From the NCBI GenBank assembly GCA_013695715.1, contig JACCZZ010000400.1, positions 1 through 18,037 of the forward strand: a stretch of DNA of 18,037 nucleotides. The letters are read 5' to 3'. The notes under the pieces were generated by a model. That model was given only the letters and a program-made list of their open reading frames with translations. It was not told the origin of the DNA and did not search any database. A program made the position numbers and the translations under genes. Positions 1 through 7,086 of this stretch are shown piece by piece; within the stretch, counting starts at the first letter, position 1; each line of letters starts with the position of its first letter. This DNA comes from Chitinophagales bacterium (GTDB taxonomy: Bacteria; Bacteroidota; Bacteroidia; Chitinophagales; UBA10324).

Positions 1-193
1 CATTCATATTAGGCATGTTTATATCCATCAATACCACATCCGGATTCTTAGATTTGACAACAGTCATTAATTCTTCGCCATTTGTAGCTTCACCTACTAA
101 CAATACTTTATCAGAATCTCTTACGAGTGCTTTTATACCCTCAATAAATATCTGGTGATCATCAGCGATCACAATTTTGATTTTATTCTTCAT
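1..193 (-). CDS. Response regulator receiver domain (partial, N-terminal 64 residues)
   Basis: This is the N-terminal end of a two-component response regulator; the rest lies beyond the left edge. Reading from the ATG at 193 on the minus strand gives a protein beginning MKNKIKIVIADDHQIF. The acidic pair D11-D12, which binds Mg2+ in CheY-like receivers, follows the first beta strand. The expected phospho-acceptor Asp is D57 in the stretch PDVVLMDINMPN. The ADDHQIF start with an EGIKALV helix is typical of NarL/LuxR-type regulators, so a C-terminal LuxR-type helix-turn-helix is expected, but the window ends before it. No sensor kinase is visible here. It is transcribed away from the RSH gene, with which it shares the 194-424 intergenic region. 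The receiver assignment is sure; the output domain is inferred. Confidence 0.88.
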   Translation of the reverse strand, partial: MKNKIKIVIADDHQIFIEGIKALVRDSDKVLLVGEATNGEELMTVVKSKNPDVVLMDINMPNMN

Positions 194-337
194 AATAAAA
201 AATATAAATAGTTAAGAATAATGTATGATATAGATATCATCACAAAGATGAGAAGAATTGAACAAATAAAATATTTTATCTGCTCGGTTATTAACTCAAT
301 CAGTTGCCGCGATTAGTTGGTAAAGTGTTAATAGTTC

Positions 338-371
338 CAAAAATACTTACCTACCTAATAGAGGAGCACAA
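338..371 (-). promoter_or_regulatory. Putative Bacteroidota promoter for the response regulator
   Basis: On the minus strand a TTG (371-369) is followed after 23 bases by TATTTTTG (345-338), a full match to the Bacteroidota -7 consensus TAnnTTTG. The spacer is at the upper end of the usual 17-23 range. Transcription would start near 331 and leave a leader of about 140 bases before the ATG at 193. This is a consensus match only. Confidence 0.4.
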
Positions 372-424
372 TTCAATTGTTACCCGTATTTTCTAAATTT
401 ACCTTTAATAAATAGAGAGCTGCC

Positions 425-2722
425 GTGGAGACTAAACTTACATCTGATGCAAAACCAGAAATAGTAGAAACTAAGTTAGCACCGGTTACAGTGATATCTG
501 AATCTCCTGCTACTTCTATAAAGGAACATGAGAAAAAAGAAATTCTGCAGCAATACAGGCGACTTCTCCATGCTTTGAAGCCGCAATTACAGAAGGGTGA
601 TCGAAAAATGATCCGGCTGGCATTTGAAATTGCTTATGATGCGCATAAAGATATTAGAAGGAAATCAGGCGAACCATATATTCTGCATTCCCTTGCCGTT
701 GCGCAGATCGTAGCCAGTGAGATCGGTCTTGGTGCTGTTGCGGTGATGTGTGCGCTGCTTCATGATACGGTTGAAGATACAGAAGTCACCTTGGAAGATA
801 TTGAAAGAGAGTTTGGAGGAGCTGTTGCAGAGATTATTGATGGCCTCACCAAGATTTCGGTAATATTCGATGTTCACGGCTTCATTCAGGCGGAAAACAT
901 CAGGAAGATAATGCTTACCTTATCTAAAGATGTACGGGTCATTCTTATTAAGCTGGCAGACCGGTTGCATAACATGCGTACCATGGATTCAATGCCACGC
1001 AACAAGCAGATTAAAATAGCTTCGGAAACCATATATCTCTATGTTCCACTGGCCCATAGGTTAGGGCTCTTTGATTTAAAATCCGAGTTGGAAGACCTCT
1101 CCATGAAGTACAGCGAACCGAAAATTTATAAACAAATCGCTGATAAAATTATTGAATCAAAAAAAGAACGCAACCGTCTCATTGCAGAATTCATTAAACC
1201 TATTAAAGAGGGATTAACTACGCAGAATTTTCAATTTCAAATGTATGGTCGTCTTAAAACCGTTTATTCTATCTGGAGAAAAATGAGGGAACAGGGAATC
1301 CCTTTTGAAGAAGTATATGACAAATTTGCAATCAGAATCATTATAAAAACAGATTCTGAAGATGAAAAAGCCTGTTGTTGGAGGGTTTATTCAATTATTA
1401 CGGATTGTTATCGCCCGAACCCTGACAGACTTCGGGATTGGATATCAAATGCGAAGGCGAATGGTTATGAGGCCCTACACACTACAGTAATGGGGCCTGA
1501 GGGAAACTGGGTGGAGGTGCAGATACGTACCGACCGAATGAATGAGATCGCAGAAAAAGGATATGCAGCACATTTTAAATATAAAGAGAAACAAACATCG
1601 GATAGTTCTATTGATGATTGGATTAAGAAAATAAGAGAACTTCTGGAAAATCCTGAGACAAATACTTTAGACTTCATTGATGATTTCAAGCTGAACCTCT
1701 TTGCAGAAGAAATCTATGTTTTTACTCCAAAGGGTGAGTTAAAAATTCTGCCTTTAAAATCATCGGTGCTTGACATGGCTTTTGAAATCCATTCTGACAT
1801 AGGACAGAGATGTATTGGCGCCAAGGTAAACCATAAAATTGTGCCGCTTAGCTTCCAGCTTGGCAATGGTGATCAGGTAGAGATTCTTACCTCAAAAAAA
1901 CAAAAACCCGCTGAAGAGTGGCTCAAATATGTAGTGACAGCAAAAGCTAAATCGGGAATAAAGAATGTGCTGAAATCTGAACGCAGGCGTATTGTTGAAA
2001 TTGGGAAAAAAGCGCTTGAGAATATTTTCAGGCAGCGAAAAGTCTCATTCAACTCCCATAACCTGAATAAAGTGCTTGATTTTTTCAAAATTCCCACAGT
2101 AAATAATTTATATTATAGCATAGGTGTTGGCAACTTTAAGATTACTGATATGGATAATTTTGTGAGGGTAGGTGACAATATCGAGCTTAAAGATCAATCC
2201 AAAACTGCTGATGAGAACTTAGAGCTTGCAATCAAAAATAAACTCGTGTCAAATGCCAGCCTCTTTGCCTTTGGTGATGGAGCAGAAACTGTAGATTATA
2301 ACCTGGCAGGCTGTTGCAAGCCCATCCCGGGGGATGATGTGTTTGGCTATGTAAACAAGAATAAAGAAATTGAAATTCATAGAACCAATTGTCCCAAAGC
2401 GATAAATGCTATTTCAAAATACGGTTTCGATATTGTTCGCACTAAATGGACAAAACAGCATCAAATTGCCTTTTTAACAGGATTAAAAATTACAGGCATT
2501 GACGATGTAGGCGTGATGTACAAAATTACAAGCGTAATCTCCGGAGACCTGAAAGTTAATATGCAATCTATCACCATAGATACAAAAGACGGAATTTTCG
2601 AAGGCATTATTAAGGTATTTGTCAAAGACACCTTTCATCTCACTGAATTGATGGATAAGCTGCGGCAGCTTGATGGTTTATTATCGGTAGCACGTTATGA
2701 AGATCAAACTATAGCGCCTTAA
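425..2722 (+). CDS. Bifunctional (p)ppGpp synthetase/hydrolase, RelA/SpoT (RSH) family
   Basis: This cytosolic enzyme makes and degrades the stringent-response alarmone (p)ppGpp. At 765 residues it is full length. The N-terminal HD hydrolase domain (about 60-215) keeps H88, the H113-D114...E117-D118 motif and the LADRLHNMRT stretch with D179, so hydrolysis should be intact. The synthetase domain (about 270-390) has YGRLKTVYSIWRKM, catalytic D299 in VYDKFAIR, GYEALHTTV and E364 in EVQIRT, so synthesis should also work. The regulatory half has a TGS domain (about 428-490), a Cys-rich element with C630, C631, H652 and C656, and a C-terminal ACT domain (about 683-760). The start is GTG: an in-frame stop at 413-415 rules out anything upstream, and the next in-frame ATG is at codon 62. 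A GTG at codon 23 is possible, since the first 35 residues look variable. It could be called relA, spoT or rel; as a bifunctional enzyme Rel fits best. Confidence 0.95.
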   Translation: METKLTSDAKPEIVETKLAPVTVISESPATSIKEHEKKEILQQYRRLLHALKPQLQKGDRKMIRLAFEIAYDAHKDIRRKSGEPYILHSLAVAQIVASEIGLGAVAVMCALLHDTVEDTEVTLEDIEREFGGAVAEIIDGLTKISVIFDVHGFIQAENIRKIMLTLSKDVRVILIKLADRLHNMRTMDSMPRNKQIKIASETIYLYVPLAHRLGLFDLKSELEDLSMKYSEPKIYKQIADKIIESKKERNRLIAEFIKPIKEGLTTQNFQFQMYGRLKTVYSIWRKMREQGIPFEEVYDKFAIRIIIKTDSEDEKACCWRVYSIITDCYRPNPDRLRDWISNAKANGYEALHTTVMGPEGNWVEVQIRTDRMNEIAEKGYAAHFKYKEKQTSDSSIDDWIKKIRELLENPETNTLDFIDDFKLNLFAEEIYVFTPKGELKILPLKSSVLDMAFEIHSDIGQRCIGAKVNHKIVPLSFQLGNGDQVEILTSKKQKPAEEWLKYVVTAKAKSGIKNVLKSERRRIVEIGKKALENIFRQRKVSFNSHNLNKVLDFFKIPTVNNLYYSIGVGNFKITDMDNFVRVGDNIELKDQSKTADENLELAIKNKLVSNASLFAFGDGAETVDYNLAGCCKPIPGDDVFGYVNKNKEIEIHRTNCPKAINAISKYGFDIVRTKWTKQHQIAFLTGLKITGIDDVGVMYKITSVISGDLKVNMQSITIDTKDGIFEGIIKVFVKDTFHLTELMDKLRQLDGLLSVARYEDQTIAP

Positions 2723-2930
2723 GTGAATTCTATATTCAGGAATATATAAAACACCTCAGGTTTCCTTCAAAGAAAGTATCACTAAAAATGATTGTTAAAT
2801 TGTGCCAAAAAAAAAAATTTAGATTTACGTTTTCGCTTTCGGCCCATTATGTTTTATTCTGAATTCGACCCTAATTTTAAAAGAAAATTTATAATGGATT
2901 TTCAGGATAGATTCTCCAGCGGGAGAAGGA

Positions 2931-3866
2931 ATGGAAGTCGGGGCATCACAAAACCATAAAATGGCTGACAAAAGAGATTTAGATTTCACCTATACAACAA
3001 TCGATAAAATATTCAGATTAAGCGTCGGTGAAACCGGAGATTTCAGTGGGGCAAAATACGATGGCGACTTTTCCATGTCCCTCGAAGAGGCGCAAAAGGC
3101 AAAACATAAATTTATAGCAGATAGCCTGTTCATCGGGGAAGGTACAAGGGTGCTTGATATGGCATGCGGTTGGGGTCCTTTTAGTAAATATATTACTAAG
3201 GAACGGGGTGCTGAATGTATTGGTTTAACGCTTTCTGAAGGTCAGGCCAATGCTTGTCGTGCGAATGGCCTTAATGTATTGGTAAAGGATTGCCGCACGG
3301 TTAAACCTGAAGATTTTGGCACATTTGACGCGGTCACATGCATTGGTGGCCTTGAGCATTTTTGCTCTATAGAAGAATGGCAGCAGGGCAAGCAAGAGGA
3401 AATATATCGCAATTTTTTCGAAACAATTTATAGCCTGCTGCATGAGCACGGACGATTCTATATGCAAACAATGACGTTTAGCAAGAATATGCTTCCTTGC
3501 AATGAGATTGATATTAATGCAGAGAAAGGGTCAGCGGCTCATGTACTTGCCTTGATGATGAAGGAATTTCCGGGTTCATGGCTTCCTTATGGCCCTGAGA
3601 TGGTTATAAGAAACGCGGAACCCTGCTTTAAGCTGATCTCCAAAAGCAGCGGACGCCTGGATTATATTGAGACCATCGGCCAATGGAGAAAAAAATTTAG
3701 ACAATTCAACCTTCAAAAATATTTATTGTACATGGCTTTAATTCCAAAATATCTCATGAGTAAAGAATTTCGCCACCAGGTAGCAATATTTAATATTAGC
3801 CCCAACAGGGTTTGCTTTGAACGGGAAATTATGGACCATTATCGAATGGTTTTTGAAAAAGTATGA
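2931..3866 (+). CDS. Cyclopropane-fatty-acyl-phospholipid synthase-like SAM methyltransferase
   Basis: A class I S-adenosylmethionine-dependent methyltransferase of 311 residues that resembles the CFA synthase/mycolic acid cyclopropane synthase family. Visible features in order: a lead-in with FSMSLEEAQKAKHKFI (47-62), like the YS...LEEAQ...K lead-in of CFA synthases; SAM-binding motif I LDMACGWGPF (75-84); GLTLSEGQ (98-105), matching the LS.EQ motif; and GGLEHF (139-144), matching the conserved Glu-His of the family. E. coli Cfa is longer (about 380 residues) with an N-terminal domain that is absent here. Members methylate or cyclopropanate unsaturated lipid acyl chains; the substrate cannot be told from sequence. 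The ATG at 2931 directly follows a GGGAGAAGGA stretch that is a little too close for ideal ribosome binding. The in-frame ATG at 2961 (codon 11), just before the conserved part, is an alternative. No lipid genes are adjacent. Confidence 0.75.
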   Translation: MEVGASQNHKMADKRDLDFTYTTIDKIFRLSVGETGDFSGAKYDGDFSMSLEEAQKAKHKFIADSLFIGEGTRVLDMACGWGPFSKYITKERGAECIGLTLSEGQANACRANGLNVLVKDCRTVKPEDFGTFDAVTCIGGLEHFCSIEEWQQGKQEEIYRNFFETIYSLLHEHGRFYMQTMTFSKNMLPCNEIDINAEKGSAAHVLALMMKEFPGSWLPYGPEMVIRNAEPCFKLISKSSGRLDYIETIGQWRKKFRQFNLQKYLLYMALIPKYLMSKEFRHQVAIFNISPNRVCFEREIMDHYRMVFEKV

Positions 3867-3876
3867 TCTTACACAT

Positions 3877-3914
3877 AAAAAAGGGATGAAGAAGACAGAC
3901 TCTTCTTCATCCCT
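3877..3914 (-). terminator. Rho-independent terminator of the PepSY-like gene
   Basis: A perfect 14-base inverted repeat (3882-3895 with 3901-3914) encloses the 5-base loop CAGAC. Read on the minus strand, the stem is followed by a run of T (A3877-A3882 on the plus strand), as in an intrinsic terminator, starting about 20 bases after the stop of the minus-strand gene at 3933. In the plus direction the stem is followed by TAGG and A residues, not T, so it is a poorer terminator for the convergent methyltransferase gene, though it may block read-through both ways. Confidence 0.85.
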
Positions 3915-3932
3915 AGGTAAAAAAATTACTGA

Positions 3933-4502
3933 TTACTTTTTATCCATTGGAATCATGTTTCCTCTCTCATCAAAGCGCAGCAACTGATTGCCTTGAATTA
4001 CATAATAATTTTTGGCACCATTTGCATCCTGACCCATAAACACATTTTGTGAACCTTGGTTAGGATATTTTGAGGTTAAATACTGGCTCAAATTTGTCGG
4101 TACATCTGATTCTTTAACCTGACGGTCGGTACTGATCAACTTCCCGCTCTTGTCGTAGGTGATACGGGACTCCATTTGATCTTTTTCATCCTTATAGCTG
4201 ACCGTATAATTGCCTTCAGATGTTTGATACCATTGAGGATTTTGAGCAAGCTCATATTGGCTTAGAAATAACCTGGAAACACCATTTGGTACCTGATCAT
4301 TAGAAACTCCGGTAGGTTGAGTCCATTGGTTTTGCATTTGACCGTGTTCATCAGGAGTAGCAACTTGCTCGGTCTTTCCTTTCTCCTGGTCATTCTTTGC
4401 AGGGTTTTGGTTCTGATTATTATTGGTATTCTTATTATCTACCTGTGCAAATGCTGATTGCATTGCTAAGGCAATGCCAGCTGCTAAAATGATTTTTTTC
4501 AT
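3933..4502 (-). CDS. Secreted PepSY-like (beta-lactamase-inhibitor-like) protein
   Basis: A 189-residue exported protein of unknown function. The N-terminus is a classical signal peptide, with KK, a hydrophobic core and AFA before a likely cleavage site at 19/20. Next comes a low-complexity linker rich in Asn, Gln and Lys (about 20-60). The rest looks like two tandem PepSY-like units, about 72-125 and 134-186. Each starts with a VP turn, continues with a helix containing LSQY or YLTSKY, then strands around W91-Y92 and V154-F155, a GNYTVSY or KNYYVIQ strand, and ends with an I.YD.SGKLI or LRFDERGNMI strand. This matches the small periplasmic PepSY-like proteins common in Bacteroidota. There is no lipoprotein Cys, so it is probably soluble in the periplasm or secreted. 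It is a single gene with its own terminator, divergent from fur. The fold is inferred from pattern, not proven. Confidence 0.7.
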   Translation of the reverse strand: MKKIILAAGIALAMQSAFAQVDNKNTNNNQNQNPAKNDQEKGKTEQVATPDEHGQMQNQWTQPTGVSNDQVPNGVSRLFLSQYELAQNPQWYQTSEGNYTVSYKDEKDQMESRITYDKSGKLISTDRQVKESDVPTNLSQYLTSKYPNQGSQNVFMGQDANGAKNYYVIQGNQLLRFDERGNMIPMDKK

Positions 4503-4616
4503 TGATGTATCTTTTGGTGAAAAAAGGCTGCTGCTAAAACTATTCCAGATATGTTTTTTTCGCCGATAATGATGGTAAAAGATAAGGGTAGATATATCAG
4601 CTTAAGCAATCAGGTG

Positions 4617-4647
4617 TTGCCTGATGCAGCGATTTCTTGTACGTTTG
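4617..4647 (+). promoter_or_regulatory. Bacteroidota-type promoter for fur-STAS(-purA)
   Basis: TTG at 4617-4619 and TACGTTTG at 4640-4647 are separated by exactly 20 bases. This matches the Bacteroidota consensus TTG-N(17-23)-TAnnTTTG in every defined position. Transcription would begin near 4653-4655, leaving a short leader before the ATG at 4668. It also argues that the Fur protein starts at 4668 and not at the in-frame ATG at 4551, which lies upstream of this promoter. Confidence 0.65.
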
Positions 4648-4667
4648 TAATTCTTATTTATTACAAG

Positions 4668-5213
4668 ATGGAACTGGAGGAATTATTAGATCAGGTGCGT
4701 CAACTGTTTTCAGAGTATCTTGAACAGCATCAGCAACGCAAAACGACGGCGCGATTTGCTATTCTTGAAGAAATATATTTGAGAAGTGATCATTTCGACG
4801 CTGAAGCCTTATATGCTCAAATGAAAACTAAAAACTACAATATTAGCCGCGCCACCGTTTACAATACACTTGGCTTACTTCAGGAGTGCCAACTTGTATC
4901 TAAGCACCAATTTGGTAAAAACCAAGCACGTTTTGAAAAGTCATATGGCTTTAGCCAGCACGATCACCTTATATGTCTTGATTGCAGTAAAGTTGTTGAA
5001 TTTTGCGATTCCCGTATTCATCAAATAACAACGCGTATGGGTGATGTTTTGCATTTTAACATTCCTCGCCATTCGTTAATATTGTATGGTCATTGTCATG
5101 GATGTGAGATAAAGGAGGAAAGGGAAAAAACGGGAACAGCTACTTTGCAAAGAAAGATGAAAAGACAAACTCGTCATGGGGTTTTAAAAAACAGGATACC
5201 CAATGCAGTATAG
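4668..5213 (+). CDS. Fur-family transcriptional regulator
   Basis: A DNA-binding metal-responsive repressor of the Fur/Zur/PerR family, 181 residues from the ATG at 4668. The winged-helix DNA-binding half includes ISRATVYNTLGLL (59-71), the recognition-helix stretch of Fur proteins. The dimerisation half carries the metal-binding residues H98-D99-H100, C103-L-D-C106 and C143-H-G-C146; the two CxxC pairs are the structural zinc site of the family. The metal sensed (Fe, Zn, Mn or peroxide via Fe) cannot be decided from sequence. The open frame extends upstream to 4551, but the promoter at 4617-4647 and family length favour 4668. After the second CxxC there is an unusual basic tail of about 33 residues (149-181). 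The last 11 bases overlap the STAS gene, suggesting translational coupling. Confidence 0.9.
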   Translation: MELEELLDQVRQLFSEYLEQHQQRKTTARFAILEEIYLRSDHFDAEALYAQMKTKNYNISRATVYNTLGLLQECQLVSKHQFGKNQARFEKSYGFSQHDHLICLDCSKVVEFCDSRIHQITTRMGDVLHFNIPRHSLILYGHCHGCEIKEEREKTGTATLQRKMKRQTRHGVLKNRIPNAV

Positions 5214-5556
5214 CGTGCAAAAGGTAGATAAAGCCATTGTTATCATGCTTGAGGGAAAATTATTGAATGAGCAGCAAACGGCAGGAATTCGGGATCGTAT
5301 TATAACTGAACTTCTTGAAAATCAGAAAAACTTCATATTCGACCTCAAGGGAATTGAATTTGTCAACAGTGCGTGCCTGAATTTTCTTGTTTCGGCAAAA
5401 AATAAGATTTCTGAGCAATCAGGAGAAGTAGTGCTTTGTAATGTTTCTGAGCAACTGAAAAAGCTATTGTCTATGACAAGGCTTGAGTCGTTTTTCAATG
5501 TAGCCAACAGAACTGCTGATGCCATTCTGATATTGAATCAACAGCTAAAAGGCTGA
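5203..5556 (+). CDS. STAS-domain protein (anti-sigma factor antagonist-like)
   Basis: A single-domain cytosolic protein of 117 residues with the STAS fold typical of SpoIIAA/RsbV-type anti-anti-sigma factors. The pattern is visible throughout: an early strand AIVIMLEGKL (11-20), the FIFDLKGIEFVNSACLNFL core (44-62), a VVLCNV strand and a closing L.SFFNVANRTADAI segment. In SpoIIAA the loop reads DSSG and its Ser is phosphorylated; here it is N55-S56-A57-C58, so a serine is at the equivalent place but its neighbours differ. No anti-sigma kinase or phosphatase is next to it. Its ATG lies within the last codons of fur (ATG CAG TAT AGC across the fur TAG), and purA follows 101 bases later. The family is sure; whether it acts on a sigma factor is an inference. 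Confidence 0.82.
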   Translation: MQYSVQKVDKAIVIMLEGKLLNEQQTAGIRDRIITELLENQKNFIFDLKGIEFVNSACLNFLVSAKNKISEQSGEVVLCNVSEQLKKLLSMTRLESFFNVANRTADAILILNQQLKG

Positions 5557-5657
5557 AGTCATATCTCTTTATCAAACCACCTACGGTGAACTTATTTTAA
5601 CCGAATAAGATAAATATTCATAAATTTCAAGATGATGCTTCTTTAATACTAACTAAT

Positions 5658-6920
5658 ATGGCTGTTGATGTGTTGCTCGGATTGCAATGGGGAGATGAAG
5701 GGAAAGGAAAGATCGTAGATTATCTGGCTCCTAACTATGATGTTGTAGCTCGATTTCAGGGGGGGCCTAATGCAGGGCATACTCTTAACATTCAAGGCAA
5801 ACGGGTAGTGCTGCGAACTATTCCTTCCGGTGTTTTTCACGACCGGCCATGTAACCTAATTGGTAATGGTGTAGTAATAGATCCTGTGGAGTTTATGAAG
5901 GAGGCTAATGAATTGGAATCATTAGGCATTGATTTAAAAAAGAAACTAAAGCTTTCTGAAAAAGCCCACCTTATTGTTCCCACGCACCGTTCACTGGATG
6001 CTGCATCAGAAGCAGCTAAGGGAGAAGGTAAAATTGGATCAACATTAAAAGGTATTGGCCCCGCTTATATGGATAAAACCGGTCGCAATGGATTGCGAGT
6101 AGGTGATTTGCTCTCCCCAGATCTCAAATCCACATTTGAGCGGCTAAAAAAAAAGCATTTAGAGTTGCTGTCTCTGTTTAATTTTCAAGACAACTCCGCC
6201 GGACTGGAAGAAAAATGGTATGAAGGGGTAGATTATCTGAGGTCGCTGAATATTGTTGCAGGTGAATATTATATCAATGATCAGTTAAGTAAAGGGAAAT
6301 CAATACTCGCAGAAGGGGCACAGGGGTCTATGCTTGATATTGATTTTGGTACATACCCTTTCGTTACTTCTTCCAATACTATTTCTGCGGCTGCCTGCAC
6401 AGGTCTGGGTATTCCACCCACAGCTATCAGGGAGGTTATAGGGATAATTAAGGCCTATTGTACACGGGTGGGAAGCGGGCCCTTTCCAACAGAACTGATA
6501 GATGATACCGGTGATCAGCTCCGGAAGGCTGGTCATGAATTTGGTGCAGTAACAGGAAGGCCGCGGCGTTGTGGCTGGTTAGACCTTCCCGCAGTTAATT
6601 ATACGATCATGTTGAATGGGGTCACTCAACTTATAATCACTAAAGCCGATGTGTTAAATGTTTTTGATGAAGTTAAAATAAGCGCCAGTTATACAATAGC
6701 AGAAAATAAAGTAAAGACGATCCCCTTCAATATGAACACCTCCGACATCACTCCTGCTTATGATACCTTTCCTGGATGGAATACCAATAATCTTATGCAA
6801 ACTGGTGGGAACCTCCCTTCCGCCCTTGAGAAATTTGTAAAATTTATTGAGAATGAAACTAAAGTACAAGTTTCGTTAATCAGCATAGGGCCTGACAGAG
6901 ATCAACTTATTCAATTGTAG
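5658..6920 (+). CDS. purA: Adenylosuccinate synthase
   Basis: PurA joins IMP and aspartate using GTP to form adenylosuccinate, the first committed step to AMP. The 420-residue length is normal. The N-terminal P-loop GLQWGDEGKGK (8-18) contains catalytic D13, and GGPNAGHTL (35-43) contains catalytic H41. Also present are GIGPAYMDKTGRNGLR, EGAQGSMLDIDFGTYPFVT, the RVGSGPFPTEL loop, the GRPRRCGWLD motif that closes on aspartate, and the TKADVL guanine-specificity motif. The ATG at 5658 starts right before the first conserved strand (VDVLLGLQWG). Gene order fur-STAS-purA on one strand suggests co-transcription or at least shared read-through. In E. coli, PurA is inhibited by (p)ppGpp, which makes the nearby RSH gene a meaningful neighbour. 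Confidence 0.98.
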   Translation: MAVDVLLGLQWGDEGKGKIVDYLAPNYDVVARFQGGPNAGHTLNIQGKRVVLRTIPSGVFHDRPCNLIGNGVVIDPVEFMKEANELESLGIDLKKKLKLSEKAHLIVPTHRSLDAASEAAKGEGKIGSTLKGIGPAYMDKTGRNGLRVGDLLSPDLKSTFERLKKKHLELLSLFNFQDNSAGLEEKWYEGVDYLRSLNIVAGEYYINDQLSKGKSILAEGAQGSMLDIDFGTYPFVTSSNTISAAACTGLGIPPTAIREVIGIIKAYCTRVGSGPFPTELIDDTGDQLRKAGHEFGAVTGRPRRCGWLDLPAVNYTIMLNGVTQLIITKADVLNVFDEVKISASYTIAENKVKTIPFNMNTSDITPAYDTFPGWNTNNLMQTGGNLPSALEKFVKFIENETKVQVSLISIGPDRDQLIQL

Positions 6921-7032
6921 CAGCTTTTATCCAATATGAAGTTAGATTTTGAAGGCAGATCATTTTTATTCAAATTCATCACGAAGCACATCATTTTGCA
7001 TTATGTGGAAAACATGTATTTTATGACCAGAA

Positions 7033-7040
7033 TAAATTTG
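7033..7040 (+). promoter_or_regulatory. Possible -7 box upstream of the histone-like gene
   Basis: TAAATTTG is a full match to the Bacteroidota -7 element TAnnTTTG, 46 bases before the ATG at 7087. No clean TTG lies 17-23 bases upstream; the nearest TTTG (6995-6998) is 34 bases away. This is half a promoter at best. Confidence 0.3.
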
Positions 7041-7086
7041 AATATTACAAAACTTAATTTAAAATTTACGAGCTAAACACTTCTTT

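Noticed and set aside
394..401. TAAATTTA before RSH as a -7 promoter box.
   Set aside because: The nearest TTG (377-379) is only 14 bases away, outside the usual 17-23 spacing, and the last base does not match.
2731..2746. Seven-base inverted repeat TATATTC-AG-GAATATA after RSH as a terminator.
   Set aside because: The loop is only 2 bases, the stem is almost all A/T and no T run follows.
4551..4667. N-terminal extension of the Fur frame back to an ATG at 4551.
   Set aside because: The extension has no family similarity, and a full-consensus promoter at 4617-4647 lies inside it.
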